From Pseudomonadota bacterium (lineage in GTDB: Bacteria; Bdellovibrionota; Oligoflexia; Oligoflexales; Oligoflexaceae): 16,898 nucleotides of DNA. Location: assembly GCA_029556045.1 (NCBI GenBank), contig JAKQGS010000025.1, positions 1-16,898 on the forward strand, in the 5' to 3' direction. This document shows, one piece after another, positions 7,204 through 15,374 of the stretch. The notes beneath the pieces are model-generated. The model searched no databases, was not told the origin of the DNA, and saw only the letters and a program-made list of their open reading frames with translations. Every line of letters starts with the position of its first letter. The stretch's first letter is position 1. Both the position numbers and the translations under genes were made by a program.

Positions 7204-8246
7204 GCACTCTGGCCCTGGAACTGCATGATGTTCATCATGCTTACGGTTCAACACCATCGCTGTCCGGTGTTACTTTTTCTCTGGCCGCTGGGCGAATCGG
7301 TTGTCTCCTCGGCCCCAGCGGTAGTGGCAAAAGTACAATCCTACGGTGTATTGCGGGCTTTGAAAGCATTCACCAGGGGTCGATTCGCATCAACGGCCGA
7401 CTGGTGGCGGATCCTGGGTTTTCCCAAACGCCAGAGCAAAGGCGGCTGGGCATCGTTTTTCAAGACCACGCCCTGTTCCCTCACCTGACGGTCCGACAGA
7501 ATCTGGCCTTTGGCATCACCCGTATGCCGCGTCCCCAGCAACAGTCGACCATTGCAGAGCTGCTTCACAAACTTGAAATTGACGATCTTGCTGATCGCTT
7601 TCCTCATGAATTGTCGGGAGGCCAGCAGCAAAGGGTGGCCCTGGGACGGGCGCTGGCCCCCAATCCGGATATCATTTTGCTGGATGAACCGTTTTCCAGC
7701 CTCGACACGCGGCTGCGCATGAAAATGAAGCGGGAACTGCGGACACTGCTTCGTTCATTTGGGGTCACCGCCCTCATGATCACCCACAGCCCCGATGAAG
7801 CTTTCGATATAGCCGATGAAATGGGTGTGGTGTCCGATCGCCGGATCACCCAATGGGGCACCCCCTACGATCTCTATCATCATCCCCGCAATCAAACCGT
7901 CGCGGAATTCCTCGGACGCACCTCCCGTATCGAAGCCCGAGTGACGGCAGATGGCCGACTGGAGACAGAACTGGGTTTGCTACCCGGCCTAGCTGCTGAT
8001 TACGGAATTCAGGGATCTCGCTGCTCCTTGTTACTGCGACCGGATGACGTCATCCATGACGACCAGGCTCCCCTCATTGCGGAAGTCGCCTACGTCACGT
8101 TTCGCGGCATGTACCAGATTCTGGGACTGCGGTTGCCCAGCGGCAGTGAACTGTTCTGCTTTGTTTCCAGCCACCATGAAACCCACGCCGTTGGGACCAG
8201 GATCGGCCTGCGGCTGGACATGCAACACGTGGTGGTCTTGAATTAG
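7200..8246 (+). CDS. fbpC: Fe(III) ABC transporter ATP-binding protein
   Basis: 348 residues. The nucleotide-binding domain has every expected motif: Walker A GPSGSGKST (38-46), Q-loop glutamine Q88 (VFQDHALF), signature LSGGQQQ (138-144), Walker B IILLDEP with D162 and catalytic E163, and switch H196 (MITHSPDEA). Residues ~245-348 form a C-terminal TOBE-like regulatory domain, as in FbpC and the CUT-type importers (LLLRPDDVI is typical). It powers import through the fused permease encoded upstream, with which it overlaps by 4 nt. FbpC of the ferric family is chosen over other importers because of its partners, not from the ATPase alone. It ends 30 nt before a two-way terminator. Confidence 0.95.
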   Translation: MSTLALELHDVHHAYGSTPSLSGVTFSLAAGRIGCLLGPSGSGKSTILRCIAGFESIHQGSIRINGRLVADPGFSQTPEQRRLGIVFQDHALFPHLTVRQNLAFGITRMPRPQQQSTIAELLHKLEIDDLADRFPHELSGGQQQRVALGRALAPNPDIILLDEPFSSLDTRLRMKMKRELRTLLRSFGVTALMITHSPDEAFDIADEMGVVSDRRITQWGTPYDLYHHPRNQTVAEFLGRTSRIEARVTADGRLETELGLLPGLAADYGIQGSRCSLLLRPDDVIHDDQAPLIAEVAYVTFRGMYQILGLRLPSGSELFCFVSSHHETHAVGTRIGLRLDMQHVVVLN

Positions 8247-8276
8247 TGATTACATCCACAACTGCGCACCCAAAAC

Positions 8277-8312
8277 AAAACCGCCCCCGTCGGTCAGGAC
8301 GGAGGCGGTTTT
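8277..8312. terminator. Bidirectional intrinsic terminator between fbpC and hpf
   Basis: AAAACCGCCCCCGTC (8277-8291), loop GGTCAG, GACGGAGGCGGTTTT (8298-8312): a 15-bp stem with a single mismatch, ending in TTTT on both strands. It sits between two convergent genes, 30 nt past the fbpC stop and 18 nt past the hpf stop, so it can end transcripts from both sides. Confidence 0.88.
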
Positions 8313-8330
8313 CAAGGAAATTATCGTGAA

Positions 8331-8747
8331 TTAGCTGGAAGCTGCCCGTCTGCGGGCGGCTTCGTATTTGATGATATCGTCAGCGTCGATCTCCCCCTGA
8401 TCATGGTCGCCACCACCATGGCCGACCATGCTGCGCAGGTTGCTCCGGGGGTTTTTATGTTCTTTCAGTCGGTCCTTTTTCTTTTTGAGCTGGGAAAACA
8501 TTTTGTCCGCCATACGATCGATGGACCCGTACATGTCGTCGCAGGCATGCTCAACATGAATGGAAAAACCATCACCACCGGTTAACACACAGTTGGCACT
8601 GTGCATATGCCGATCGACCGAGAATGTAATGTGCGCCTCAATCGGCTTGGTCGCAAACTTGTCGATCAGGGGGTTGATTTTGTTGCGGGCGTACTCTTGC
8701 AGGGCGGTGGATACTGACATGTGTTTGAATGAAAACTGGAACCGCAT
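8331..8747 (-). CDS. hpf: Ribosome hibernation-promoting factor (S30AE family)
   Basis: 138 residues. The S30AE fold covers ~1-97 (MRFQFSFKHMSVSTALQEYA, ITFSVDRHMHSANCVL, DMYGSIDRMADKMFSQLKKKKDR). Such proteins bind the 30S decoding centre and silence or dimerise ribosomes in stationary phase. The ATG at 8747 is chosen because GGAGG lies 8 nt upstream and the family begins there. The open frame extends 29 residues further to 8834, but that stretch is unrelated and belongs to the leader. It is longer than short HPF (~95) and YfiA (~113) but lacks the second dimerising domain of long HPF. Its tail (~98-138) is charged, with a GHGGGDHDQGEIDADD segment and an ARRRAASS end. It stands alone rather than beside rpoN. 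The 284 bp between it and recD2 hold no gene that I can support. Confidence 0.92.
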   Translation of the reverse strand: MRFQFSFKHMSVSTALQEYARNKINPLIDKFATKPIEAHITFSVDRHMHSANCVLTGGDGFSIHVEHACDDMYGSIDRMADKMFSQLKKKKDRLKEHKNPRSNLRSMVGHGGGDHDQGEIDADDIIKYEAARRRAASS

Positions 8748-9031
8748 CGTAAAGGCCTCCGTCGGTAGAAGTGAACACAATTGGGCCCGGCAACCTGGAT
8801 GGCCGCTCGGCCCCATCAGCCTACCTATCGGCATAATTTCATTAATCTTTAGGGTGATTTTATGATTCTTTGAAGAAATTGGTTCCCCTGATGTCAGCCA
8901 CGGACATTCGACGATCGCAAGTCATTGAATTAATTAATACCTTGCCACACACCCGGAAATTCTAATAAAACATTCCTATGTTGTTAGGCCAAGTCCCGGT
9001 TACCCATATCGCCAAAGAGGCATCAGTGCAG

Positions 9032-11233
9032 ATGGAGGCCACCGAAATTCGCGGTGAAGTCGATCGGATTTCCTTTCGCAATGAGGAAAGTGGATGGACG
9101 GTTCTGCGTTTGAAAAGCGATACCCATTTTGAAATGGTCACCGTGACCGGAAGTTTTGCCAACATTCGGCCGGGAGAGCACTACCAGTTATTGGGACACT
9201 GGACCAATCACCAGAGTTACGGCCGGCAGTTCAAAGTCGAACGATCCGTGGCCATTCGCCCGAATTCCACCCGCTCCATAAAAAAATACCTCTCTTCGGG
9301 GCTTATCCCGGGGATTGGTGAAAAAACCGCGGATAAAATCGTCTGCCATTTCGGCGAAAACACCTTCGATATCCTCGACAAGAAGCCGGAGCGTCTGCAG
9401 GAGGTGCCATCCATCGGGCGCAAGAAAGCTGAAGCGATCATCGATGCCTGGCAGATCAACCAGACCAACCGTGAAATTGACCTCTTTCTGAGTACCCACG
9501 GATTATCCCCCTCCCTGGCAGCTAAAATCATCCGCCACTACGGCAATGCCGCTATTTCCGTCGTGAGCCGTAACCCCTATCGACTGGCCGTCGACATCTC
9601 CGGCGTCGGTTTTCTCACCGCGGATAAAATTGCCCAAAGCATCGGCATCGCGCTGGATTCGCCAGAACGCGTCAATGCCGCGATCCTGTACATCCTCGAG
9701 CAGGCGGAGGAACGGGGGCATACCTATCTCACCACCGCACAGATTCATAAAGAACTTGCCGTTATTCTAGGGTTGCCACCAGAGAAGATTCTGGATCTGA
9801 TGGCGCCCTGCCTGATTGAGCTGAATCGCGGCGGCGCCCTGATTTCTGAAACGATGACAAACGAAGATGGTCTGACATCCGCCCACTTTCTGACGGAGCT
9901 GCTCACGGCCGAGGCCACCATTGCAGCCCACCTGGCCAACCTGTTGCAGACCCCCATGAGTTCCGAATTGTCCCGTATCAACGATTGGCTGTCCCGGTAC
10001 TCTCAGCAGACCGGATCACCCCTGACAGACAGCCAGCTCAGCGCCGTGCGGCAGGCCGCCACCCACCGGGTTTTTATCCTGACCGGGGGACCTGGTGTTG
10101 GCAAAACCACCACCGCCAATGCCATCATCCGACTGCTAAAAGCGATGGGAAAAACCGTGGCACTGGCGGCACCCACAGGGCGTGCAGCCCAACGCCTGAC
10201 GGAGGTCTCCGCCATTCAGGCCAAGACCATTCATCGCCTTTTGGAATGGACCCCGCAAAATCACGGATTTACAAAGGATGAATTCAATCCTCTAACAGCC
10301 CAGGCGGTGGTCATTGATGAAGCCTCCATGCTGGACGCCCGGTTGGCGGCCAGCCTGCTGTCCGCTATTCCCCGCACCTCGCAAATCGTTTTTATCGGCG
10401 ATGTGGACCAGCTTCCATCCGTGGGACCCGGCAACGTTCTGCATGACATGATCGACTCACAAAAGGTGCCCTTCTGCCGCCTGACCGAGATATTCCGGCA
10501 GGCGTCGTCGTCCGCCATCATTCAGACCGCCCACGCCATTAACCGCGGTGAGGTGCCGCAGTTTTCCAATGAAGCTGGGGTGGATTGCCGGTTTATCGAG
10601 GCGGAAAACCCGGAAGAAATCAAGGCTATCGTGCAAAAGCTGATGAAAGAAACCCTGCCGCAAAAGCTTGGTTTTCATCCCATTCGGGATATCCAGATAC
10701 TAACTCCTATGAACCGCGGCGATATCGGCACCAAGCAGTTGAACGATGAAATTCAACAGTTACTAAATCCCCCGCGAACCGATGTGCATGAATTCAAGCG
10801 GGAGAGTTATACCCTACGTCGGGGCGACAAAGTGATTCAAAGTAGCAATAACTACGATCTCAACGTCTTTAATGGCGACATTGGCTACGTGGAGGAGGCT
10901 GCGGTGGATGGCGGCAAGGTGATTGTCACCTTCGGCGATGAACGCACGGTCACTTACACGCCGGACAATGTCGGTGATCTGCGCCTGGCCTATGCTATCA
11001 CCATTCATAAATCGCAGGGCAGCGAGTTTCCGGTGGTGATCCTGCCGATCTCCATGCAGCATTATGTCATGCTCCAAAGAAACCTGGTGTACACCGGACT
11101 AACCCGGGCCCGCAAACTGGCGATCTTCGTGGGGAGCCGAAGAGCCCTACAGTATGCGGTGCAAAACCAGATATCCATGAAACGTCAGACCTTTCTGGTG
11201 GAGCGGATTCATCGTGAGTTGCAGCATGCCTGA
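9032..11233 (+). CDS. recD2: RecD2-type SF1B DNA helicase
   Basis: 733 residues from the ATG at 9032; a start at 8978 would give 751, but it has no ribosome site and adds a non-family peptide. AAAGAGG precedes 9032 by 11 nt. An N-terminal OB-like domain (GEVDRISFRNEESGWTVLRL) is followed by helix-hairpin-helix motifs (GLIPGIGEKTADKIV, PSIGRKKAEAI, DISGVGFLTADKIA) and the helicase core: Walker A GGPGVGKT (352-359), DEAS (429-432), GDVDQLPSVGPG (456-467), HKSQGSEFP (from 659) and YTGLTRAR (687-694). RecD2 is a 5'-3' helicase found in bacteria independently of RecBC and linked to repair and replication-fork maintenance. No recB or recC is visible nearby. Its last 8 nt overlap the glycosyltransferase start. 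Confidence 0.94.
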   Translation: MEATEIRGEVDRISFRNEESGWTVLRLKSDTHFEMVTVTGSFANIRPGEHYQLLGHWTNHQSYGRQFKVERSVAIRPNSTRSIKKYLSSGLIPGIGEKTADKIVCHFGENTFDILDKKPERLQEVPSIGRKKAEAIIDAWQINQTNREIDLFLSTHGLSPSLAAKIIRHYGNAAISVVSRNPYRLAVDISGVGFLTADKIAQSIGIALDSPERVNAAILYILEQAEERGHTYLTTAQIHKELAVILGLPPEKILDLMAPCLIELNRGGALISETMTNEDGLTSAHFLTELLTAEATIAAHLANLLQTPMSSELSRINDWLSRYSQQTGSPLTDSQLSAVRQAATHRVFILTGGPGVGKTTTANAIIRLLKAMGKTVALAAPTGRAAQRLTEVSAIQAKTIHRLLEWTPQNHGFTKDEFNPLTAQAVVIDEASMLDARLAASLLSAIPRTSQIVFIGDVDQLPSVGPGNVLHDMIDSQKVPFCRLTEIFRQASSSAIIQTAHAINRGEVPQFSNEAGVDCRFIEAENPEEIKAIVQKLMKETLPQKLGFHPIRDIQILTPMNRGDIGTKQLNDEIQQLLNPPRTDVHEFKRESYTLRRGDKVIQSSNNYDLNVFNGDIGYVEEAAVDGGKVIVTFGDERTVTYTPDNVGDLRLAYAITIHKSQGSEFPVVILPISMQHYVMLQRNLVYTGLTRARKLAIFVGSRRALQYAVQNQISMKRQTFLVERIHRELQHA

Positions 11234-12860
11234 ATCCCATCCCTTCACCCGAAAGTTCCAAGACTGGTCATCCAGCATTCTCTCATTGACCGTCCTCTTG
11301 ATCGCGCTCCGTTTGCTCGGTGGCCTGACCATGCCGGTGGTTCAGGATGAAGCCTACTATTTTCATTGGGCCCGCTTTCTCGATCTCGGCTACTTCGATC
11401 ATCCCCCTATGGTGGCCTGGTGGGCTGCCCTGGGGAACCTGTTTCCAGGTTCGGGATTCTGGTCCCGTTTTGGCACCATGCTGTTTGCCATCCTCCTGAT
11501 TCCGCTGACCATCAGCCTTTGCCGTGAAGCAGGACTGCGGGACCGGTCGCGCCTTTGGGTGGCTCTGCTGCTTTTTCATGTGAGTCTTGGCGGGATTCTC
11601 TTTGGTTTTCTCGCCACACCCGATGCTCCCCTGATCTTTTTCTGGACGCTGGCCCTCCACGAATCCATTGTGGCCCTGCACCGGGATCCTCGCCGTTGGT
11701 TGACCGCTGGACTCGCCACAGGAATGGGTCTTTGGGGTAAATACACCATGTCCCTGATTGGCCCCGTTTTTCTCTGGGGATTGTTAAAGGACAAAAACCA
11801 AGGTCTCAAATCCCCTTGGCCTTACCTCGGTGGCGTCGTGGCACTGGTGGTCCTTGTTCCACATCTATATTGGAACAGCCAGCACCACTGGATATCGCTT
11901 AAATTTCAATTTGGGCACGGGATCCAGGGAACCCATGAGGTGGATTTTGAGTTGGGAACAGACCTGCCAGCTCCACTGCCACTGATGAAAAACTCTGAGG
12001 AATTCAAAATCGGTGATTATTTTATGACGCCGGAAGATCGCGACAAGCCCCCCAAACCTGAAAAAACCGCCGGACAAAAGCTGGTGCAACGGTTGCAGGA
12101 TTTTGCCACCAGCCAGGCTCTGATCTGGGGCGTCTTATTGGTACCGTTGGTTGCTGCATGGCGACAAAGTCGTCGTAACCGCGCGCAAAATAATGACGGA
12201 CTCTATCCGGCGGCTCGTCATATTCTGGCCGCCGCTGTGGTCGTGCCACTCGGTGTTTTTGGTCTGATTGCCTTAAGCAAACCCATTGAAGCCAACTGGC
12301 CCGCGATTTACCTGCTGGGGGCCGGCATCCTTTTGGCAGGCAGTTGGTCATTCAAGCTTCGTTCCGTGCAAATAGCAGCGGCTCTCAATGTTTTGCTGAT
12401 CGCAGTCCTGATTCTGCATGCCCATATTCCATTGCCCACAAAGGGCCGCGACCGGGTCTTGTTTGAGACCAGCGGTTACCAGGAGTTGGCAACCTTGCTG
12501 CAGTCGCAGTCCCTACCGATTCTTGCCGACACTTACCAGAACGCGGCCATGCTCTCGTTTTACATGCCAGATCGCGCCATCACCCAATGGCCGGGCATCA
12601 CCCGTCATTCTGAAATCACCCGACGTCCCGCCATGAATCCCCATAGCCTTAAGGATCTCAAGGCATCCGGCTTCATTCTGGTCAGTGAGCAGGAATATCC
12701 GCCCCGTTTGCCGGGATTTCAAATGGCTTCCGTGCGGGAGGTGCGGGATTGCCGCCACGGGGGTCAAAAGGTATCCCTGGCCTTTGAGACACCCACGTTC
12801 ACTCCCCCGTGTCGGAATGTGTTGCATCGGTGGTTCATTATTCACTATCGCAGTCTTTAA
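11226..12860 (+). CDS. ArnT/PMT-like membrane glycosyltransferase (GT39/GT83-type)
   Basis: 544 residues from the ATG at 11226 (a GTG at 11214 is possible). A multi-spanning N-terminal half carries the family's first periplasmic loop, VVQDEAYYFHWARFLDLGYFDHPPMVAWW, with the acidic catalytic pair D41-E42 and the DHPP turn. TPDAPLIFFWTLAL and WGKYTM are also typical. Such enzymes move a sugar from a polyprenyl-phosphate donor to lipid A, protein or other envelope acceptors on the periplasmic side; the acceptor here cannot be told. A ~50-residue polar stretch at ~233-284 (TPEDRDKPPKPEK inside) is longer than I expect for the family. It overlaps recD2 by 8 nt and converges on the kinase gene with a 4-nt overlap of stop codons. 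Confidence 0.85.
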   Translation: MPESHPFTRKFQDWSSSILSLTVLLIALRLLGGLTMPVVQDEAYYFHWARFLDLGYFDHPPMVAWWAALGNLFPGSGFWSRFGTMLFAILLIPLTISLCREAGLRDRSRLWVALLLFHVSLGGILFGFLATPDAPLIFFWTLALHESIVALHRDPRRWLTAGLATGMGLWGKYTMSLIGPVFLWGLLKDKNQGLKSPWPYLGGVVALVVLVPHLYWNSQHHWISLKFQFGHGIQGTHEVDFELGTDLPAPLPLMKNSEEFKIGDYFMTPEDRDKPPKPEKTAGQKLVQRLQDFATSQALIWGVLLVPLVAAWRQSRRNRAQNNDGLYPAARHILAAAVVVPLGVFGLIALSKPIEANWPAIYLLGAGILLAGSWSFKLRSVQIAAALNVLLIAVLILHAHIPLPTKGRDRVLFETSGYQELATLLQSQSLPILADTYQNAAMLSFYMPDRAITQWPGITRHSEITRRPAMNPHSLKDLKASGFILVSEQEYPPRLPGFQMASVREVRDCRHGGQKVSLAFETPTFTPPCRNVLHRWFIIHYRSL

Positions 12861-13798
12861 TTTCCGTTATTGTGAAAGCCATAGTAGATATTTTGTGGTG
12901 GCTTTTTTAGTGGAGTGGGTGGCGCCATTTTCTTATCCATCAAAAACTGATGAATCGCATACCGGGCATAACGAATCTTATAGCGACGCAATATTTTAAA
13001 TACTTCCAACAGCATGCGTTCAGCGCTCTTGATGCGCCAGGTGGGATTCACTTTCAGAGTTTTCTTCAGTAAAGACCGCAACAGACTTTCCATCTTTTTG
13101 TCGCTGCAAACGATACGACTAAAATCAATGTCTTTCATCGCTGCCATGATCTCATGCCGGCTTTTACCCGCAGGAACCGCTTTTTTCCCCGTCAGCATTT
13201 CATAGAGCAAAAGACCGACGCAGTAGAGGTCTGATTGCGGAACGATCGGCGAATCGGAAATATGCTCAGGGGAATAGTAGCCGGGTGTACCCACCATATA
13301 GTTTTTATAATCTTCGACCTCTTCCTGGCAGGCTAAACCGAAGTCCATCACCAGCACGCGACCGCTTTTGTCGACCATGACGTTAGGTGATGAGAGATCA
13401 GAATGAATCGTGTCATGCAAATGTAGGTAATCAATGCCCTGCAGCATGTCGATGGTGATACTCAGAGCCACCAACGGCGGCAGACGACCAAAATGCTTTT
13501 GCAAGGTATGCAGTGACCAGCCGTCCACAAACTCGCTGACGATATAGCATTCGGGCGGATCGAAGTTGCTGTCTATAAATTCAACAATATGCTTGTGACG
13601 GAGCCGTGAAACGATCAACAGCTCACGGTGGAAAATCCCCAAAAATCGTTTGCTCAATTGGTACTTTTTGTGAAGGATCTTGATGGCAACGGTCCGACCT
13701 GTGCGCTCGTCTACCGCACGGAAAACGCGACCTAGTCCGCCAGCGCCGACTTCGGCAATCAAACGGTAATTTTTCAATTTTTGCGCCGCAGAACCCAC
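12857..13798 (-). CDS. Ser/Thr protein kinase, soluble, with HSD catalytic loop
   Basis: 313 residues from a GTG at 13798, which has GGGAG 10 nt upstream; a TTG at 13834 would add 12 residues. The kinase motifs are nearly all present: glycine loop GAGGLGRVF (18-26), ATP lysine K40 (VAIK), helix-C glutamate E59, DFG (152-154), GTPGYYSPE (170-178, APE replaced by SPE), D190 (SDLYCVG) and R255. The catalytic loop reads HSDLSSPN (132-139) instead of HRDLKxxN. The base D134 and metal-binding N139 are kept, but the arginine and lysine are serines. A Ser-Pro in place of Lys-Pro is known in many bacterial kinases; loss of the arginine makes it a non-RD kinase. There is no transmembrane segment or sensor domain. 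The C-terminal ~45 residues are basic (RRYKIRYARYAI) and proline-rich. The YbjN-like gene lies 134 bp upstream on the same strand. Confidence 0.9.
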   Translation of the reverse strand: MGSAAQKLKNYRLIAEVGAGGLGRVFRAVDERTGRTVAIKILHKKYQLSKRFLGIFHRELLIVSRLRHKHIVEFIDSNFDPPECYIVSEFVDGWSLHTLQKHFGRLPPLVALSITIDMLQGIDYLHLHDTIHSDLSSPNVMVDKSGRVLVMDFGLACQEEVEDYKNYMVGTPGYYSPEHISDSPIVPQSDLYCVGLLLYEMLTGKKAVPAGKSRHEIMAAMKDIDFSRIVCSDKKMESLLRSLLKKTLKVNPTWRIKSAERMLLEVFKILRRYKIRYARYAIHQFLMDKKMAPPTPLKKPPQNIYYGFHNNGN

Positions 13799-13932
13799 GT
13801 AATATCCACTCCCTGAGAGCCTATGACATTCCAACTCCGCAATTTGGCTCTTCGGTGGATTTACATAAAACCTTTGCTATTCGCGATTGTCCGATGCGCA
13901 AATACCGGCGCTTTCTTATTTGAAAACAAGGA

Positions 13933-14385
13933 TTAAGCAAGAAAACTCAAGGCGTGGGCGTACTGAAAACCGATGCGGTCAAATTGGCTCAGGATCTCAT
14001 CGTAGAGATAATCCGCATAATATCCCAGAACCCCAAGAGCATCGGAAAAGTCGGAATAAGCCAGATTGCTGGCAAGCAGCTCAAGCACCAGGCCGATATC
14101 ACCATTTTGATTGATGACGATTTTAACCATGTGGCAATCTGCATTGAGCTCCAGCAGATAACGGGAAATCTCCGGCCAGCTTTCCCAGTCGATATTTAAC
14201 TTGAGAAAGGGGTTAACATTCAACACCAGCCAGGTATCATTAAGATGCACGGTCAACGGATAGGAGCGATCCTGTCCCTGCCAACCGGTGAGCCAGGATT
14301 GCGGACCATTGCTGCGAAACGACCATCCATAGTCGCGCAAATAGCACTCCAGCATTTCGGATGAACACCGATTCATAAGTTGCAT
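13933..14385 (-). CDS. YbjN / type III secretion chaperone-like fold protein
   Basis: 150 residues, soluble, no signal peptide. The layout resembles the YbjN and CesT/T3SS-chaperone-like fold. It has an N-terminal helix and strand (LECYLRDYGWSF), a strand pair around YPLTVHLNDTWLVLNV, the helix WPEISRYLLELNADCHMVKI, a strand with a turn (VINQNGDIGLVLELLA), and a final helix (SDFSDALGVLGYYADYLYDEI). This fold typically binds other proteins as a small chaperone or adaptor. The call rests on pattern resemblance, not on a catalytic motif. Start M4 (14376) is an equally possible alternative; neither has a strong ribosome site. It is on the same strand as the downstream kinase and divergent from the alpha/beta hydrolase across 74 bp, so the kinase could share its promoter. 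Confidence 0.6.
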   Translation of the reverse strand: MQLMNRCSSEMLECYLRDYGWSFRSNGPQSWLTGWQGQDRSYPLTVHLNDTWLVLNVNPFLKLNIDWESWPEISRYLLELNADCHMVKIVINQNGDIGLVLELLASNLAYSDFSDALGVLGYYADYLYDEILSQFDRIGFQYAHALSFLA

Positions 14386-14459
14386 ATTCCAAAAGTTTTT
14401 CTGAGTTGTTTCAAGGCTATCGGGTTAAAAAATATTCGTCAACTAAATGGTAGAACCCC

Positions 14460-15374
14460 ATGCAAGAATCCTCCCATCCCGGTTTTGAAAAACGATTTTT
14501 TGAATGGGTAAGCTGCCGTAATATTAAGATCATCCGGGATTTTTTCTCAATATCACCAAACAACCAACGCGCCGAGTTTCTTTTTTTTAAACCACCGGCC
14601 ACGCGCGGTATCGTGTTGTTTGCCCATGGCACTGGCAATGACAAAATATTTCCGCAGGTACAGCTGTTTCAAGGCCTCCTGCAAGCAGGATACGCTGTGT
14701 TTACCTTTGACCTTGGTGGTCACGGCCGCCATGCCACGACCCTACTAAACCTCCACACCGGGGGAACGTTGAACGCCGCCATGATGACGCTACGGCAGTT
14801 GCTACGCATCCACGACCTACCGGCCCGTTTGCATCTGACGGGATACAGTTTGGGGGGACATCTGGTATTGGACTACCTCTGCCAAAACCCGACTGAGAGG
14901 GACATCGTCTCAGCCGCGGTCATTGCCGTGCCCCGGCAGGTTTCTCTCTCGCTCCTGACCGGCCTCAAAGAGTTGAGAACCTTTGTGGACCCGGTGTTTT
15001 GGCGCAGTGCTGCGTTTTATGGTCTATGGGACCTGATTCCGGCCCTCGGCCCCTTCAAACGCCGGCTTTATCCTGTGCGACTGGAGGGATTGGGGCGTGG
15101 ATCTTTGTCCTATATGAAGGTGGTGAAAGATATCATTGAGCAGGGTTCCATCCCCAGGCCATTATCCCTGATCCAAAAACCAGTTTTGGGAATTTTTGGT
15201 GGCCGCGATGCCATCGCCGACTGCGAAGCCGGACACGAGATGATCAAAGAACTCCCAGCCGGGAGCTACCATTGCTGTGCTGAACGGACTCACTTTACGG
15301 TATTATTGTCGGAGGAGACTATCGCAACGGTCGTTCGATGGATCGTTCAACACAACGGGGCGGGCGATGTTTAA
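14460..15374 (+). CDS. Alpha/beta hydrolase (serine esterase/peptidase-like)
   Basis: 304 residues with a complete catalytic triad: nucleophile S130 in GYSLGG, acid D250 in FGGRDAI and H278 in RTHFTVLL. The oxyanion motif is FAHGTGND (H56-G57), followed by the strand and turn FTFDLGGHGRH. The order and spacing fit the S33-like or Hydrolase_4 group, covering lysophospholipase-, esterase- and aminopeptidase-like enzymes; the substrate is not evident. The cap region (~160-230) is rich in hydrophobics and arginines. There is no signal peptide, so it is probably cytoplasmic. The ribosome site is weak. The last 8 nt overlap the amidohydrolase start, implying coupled expression and possibly consecutive steps in one catabolic or detoxification route. 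Confidence 0.88.
   Translation: MQESSHPGFEKRFFEWVSCRNIKIIRDFFSISPNNQRAEFLFFKPPATRGIVLFAHGTGNDKIFPQVQLFQGLLQAGYAVFTFDLGGHGRHATTLLNLHTGGTLNAAMMTLRQLLRIHDLPARLHLTGYSLGGHLVLDYLCQNPTERDIVSAAVIAVPRQVSLSLLTGLKELRTFVDPVFWRSAAFYGLWDLIPALGPFKRRLYPVRLEGLGRGSLSYMKVVKDIIEQGSIPRPLSLIQKPVLGIFGGRDAIADCEAGHEMIKELPAGSYHCCAERTHFTVLLSEETIATVVRWIVQHNGAGDV

Noticed and set aside
8790..8830. Sigma54-like GG...GC motif and imperfect hairpin in the hpf leader
   Set aside because: The GG-to-GC spacing is 11 rather than the required 10, and the hairpin has a bulge and few pairs; not enough to call either a promoter or a structured leader.
8748..8834. 29 extra N-terminal codons for hpf (start at 8834)
   Set aside because: The S30AE fold starts exactly at the ATG at 8747, which has GGAGG at ideal spacing; the extension has no family resemblance.
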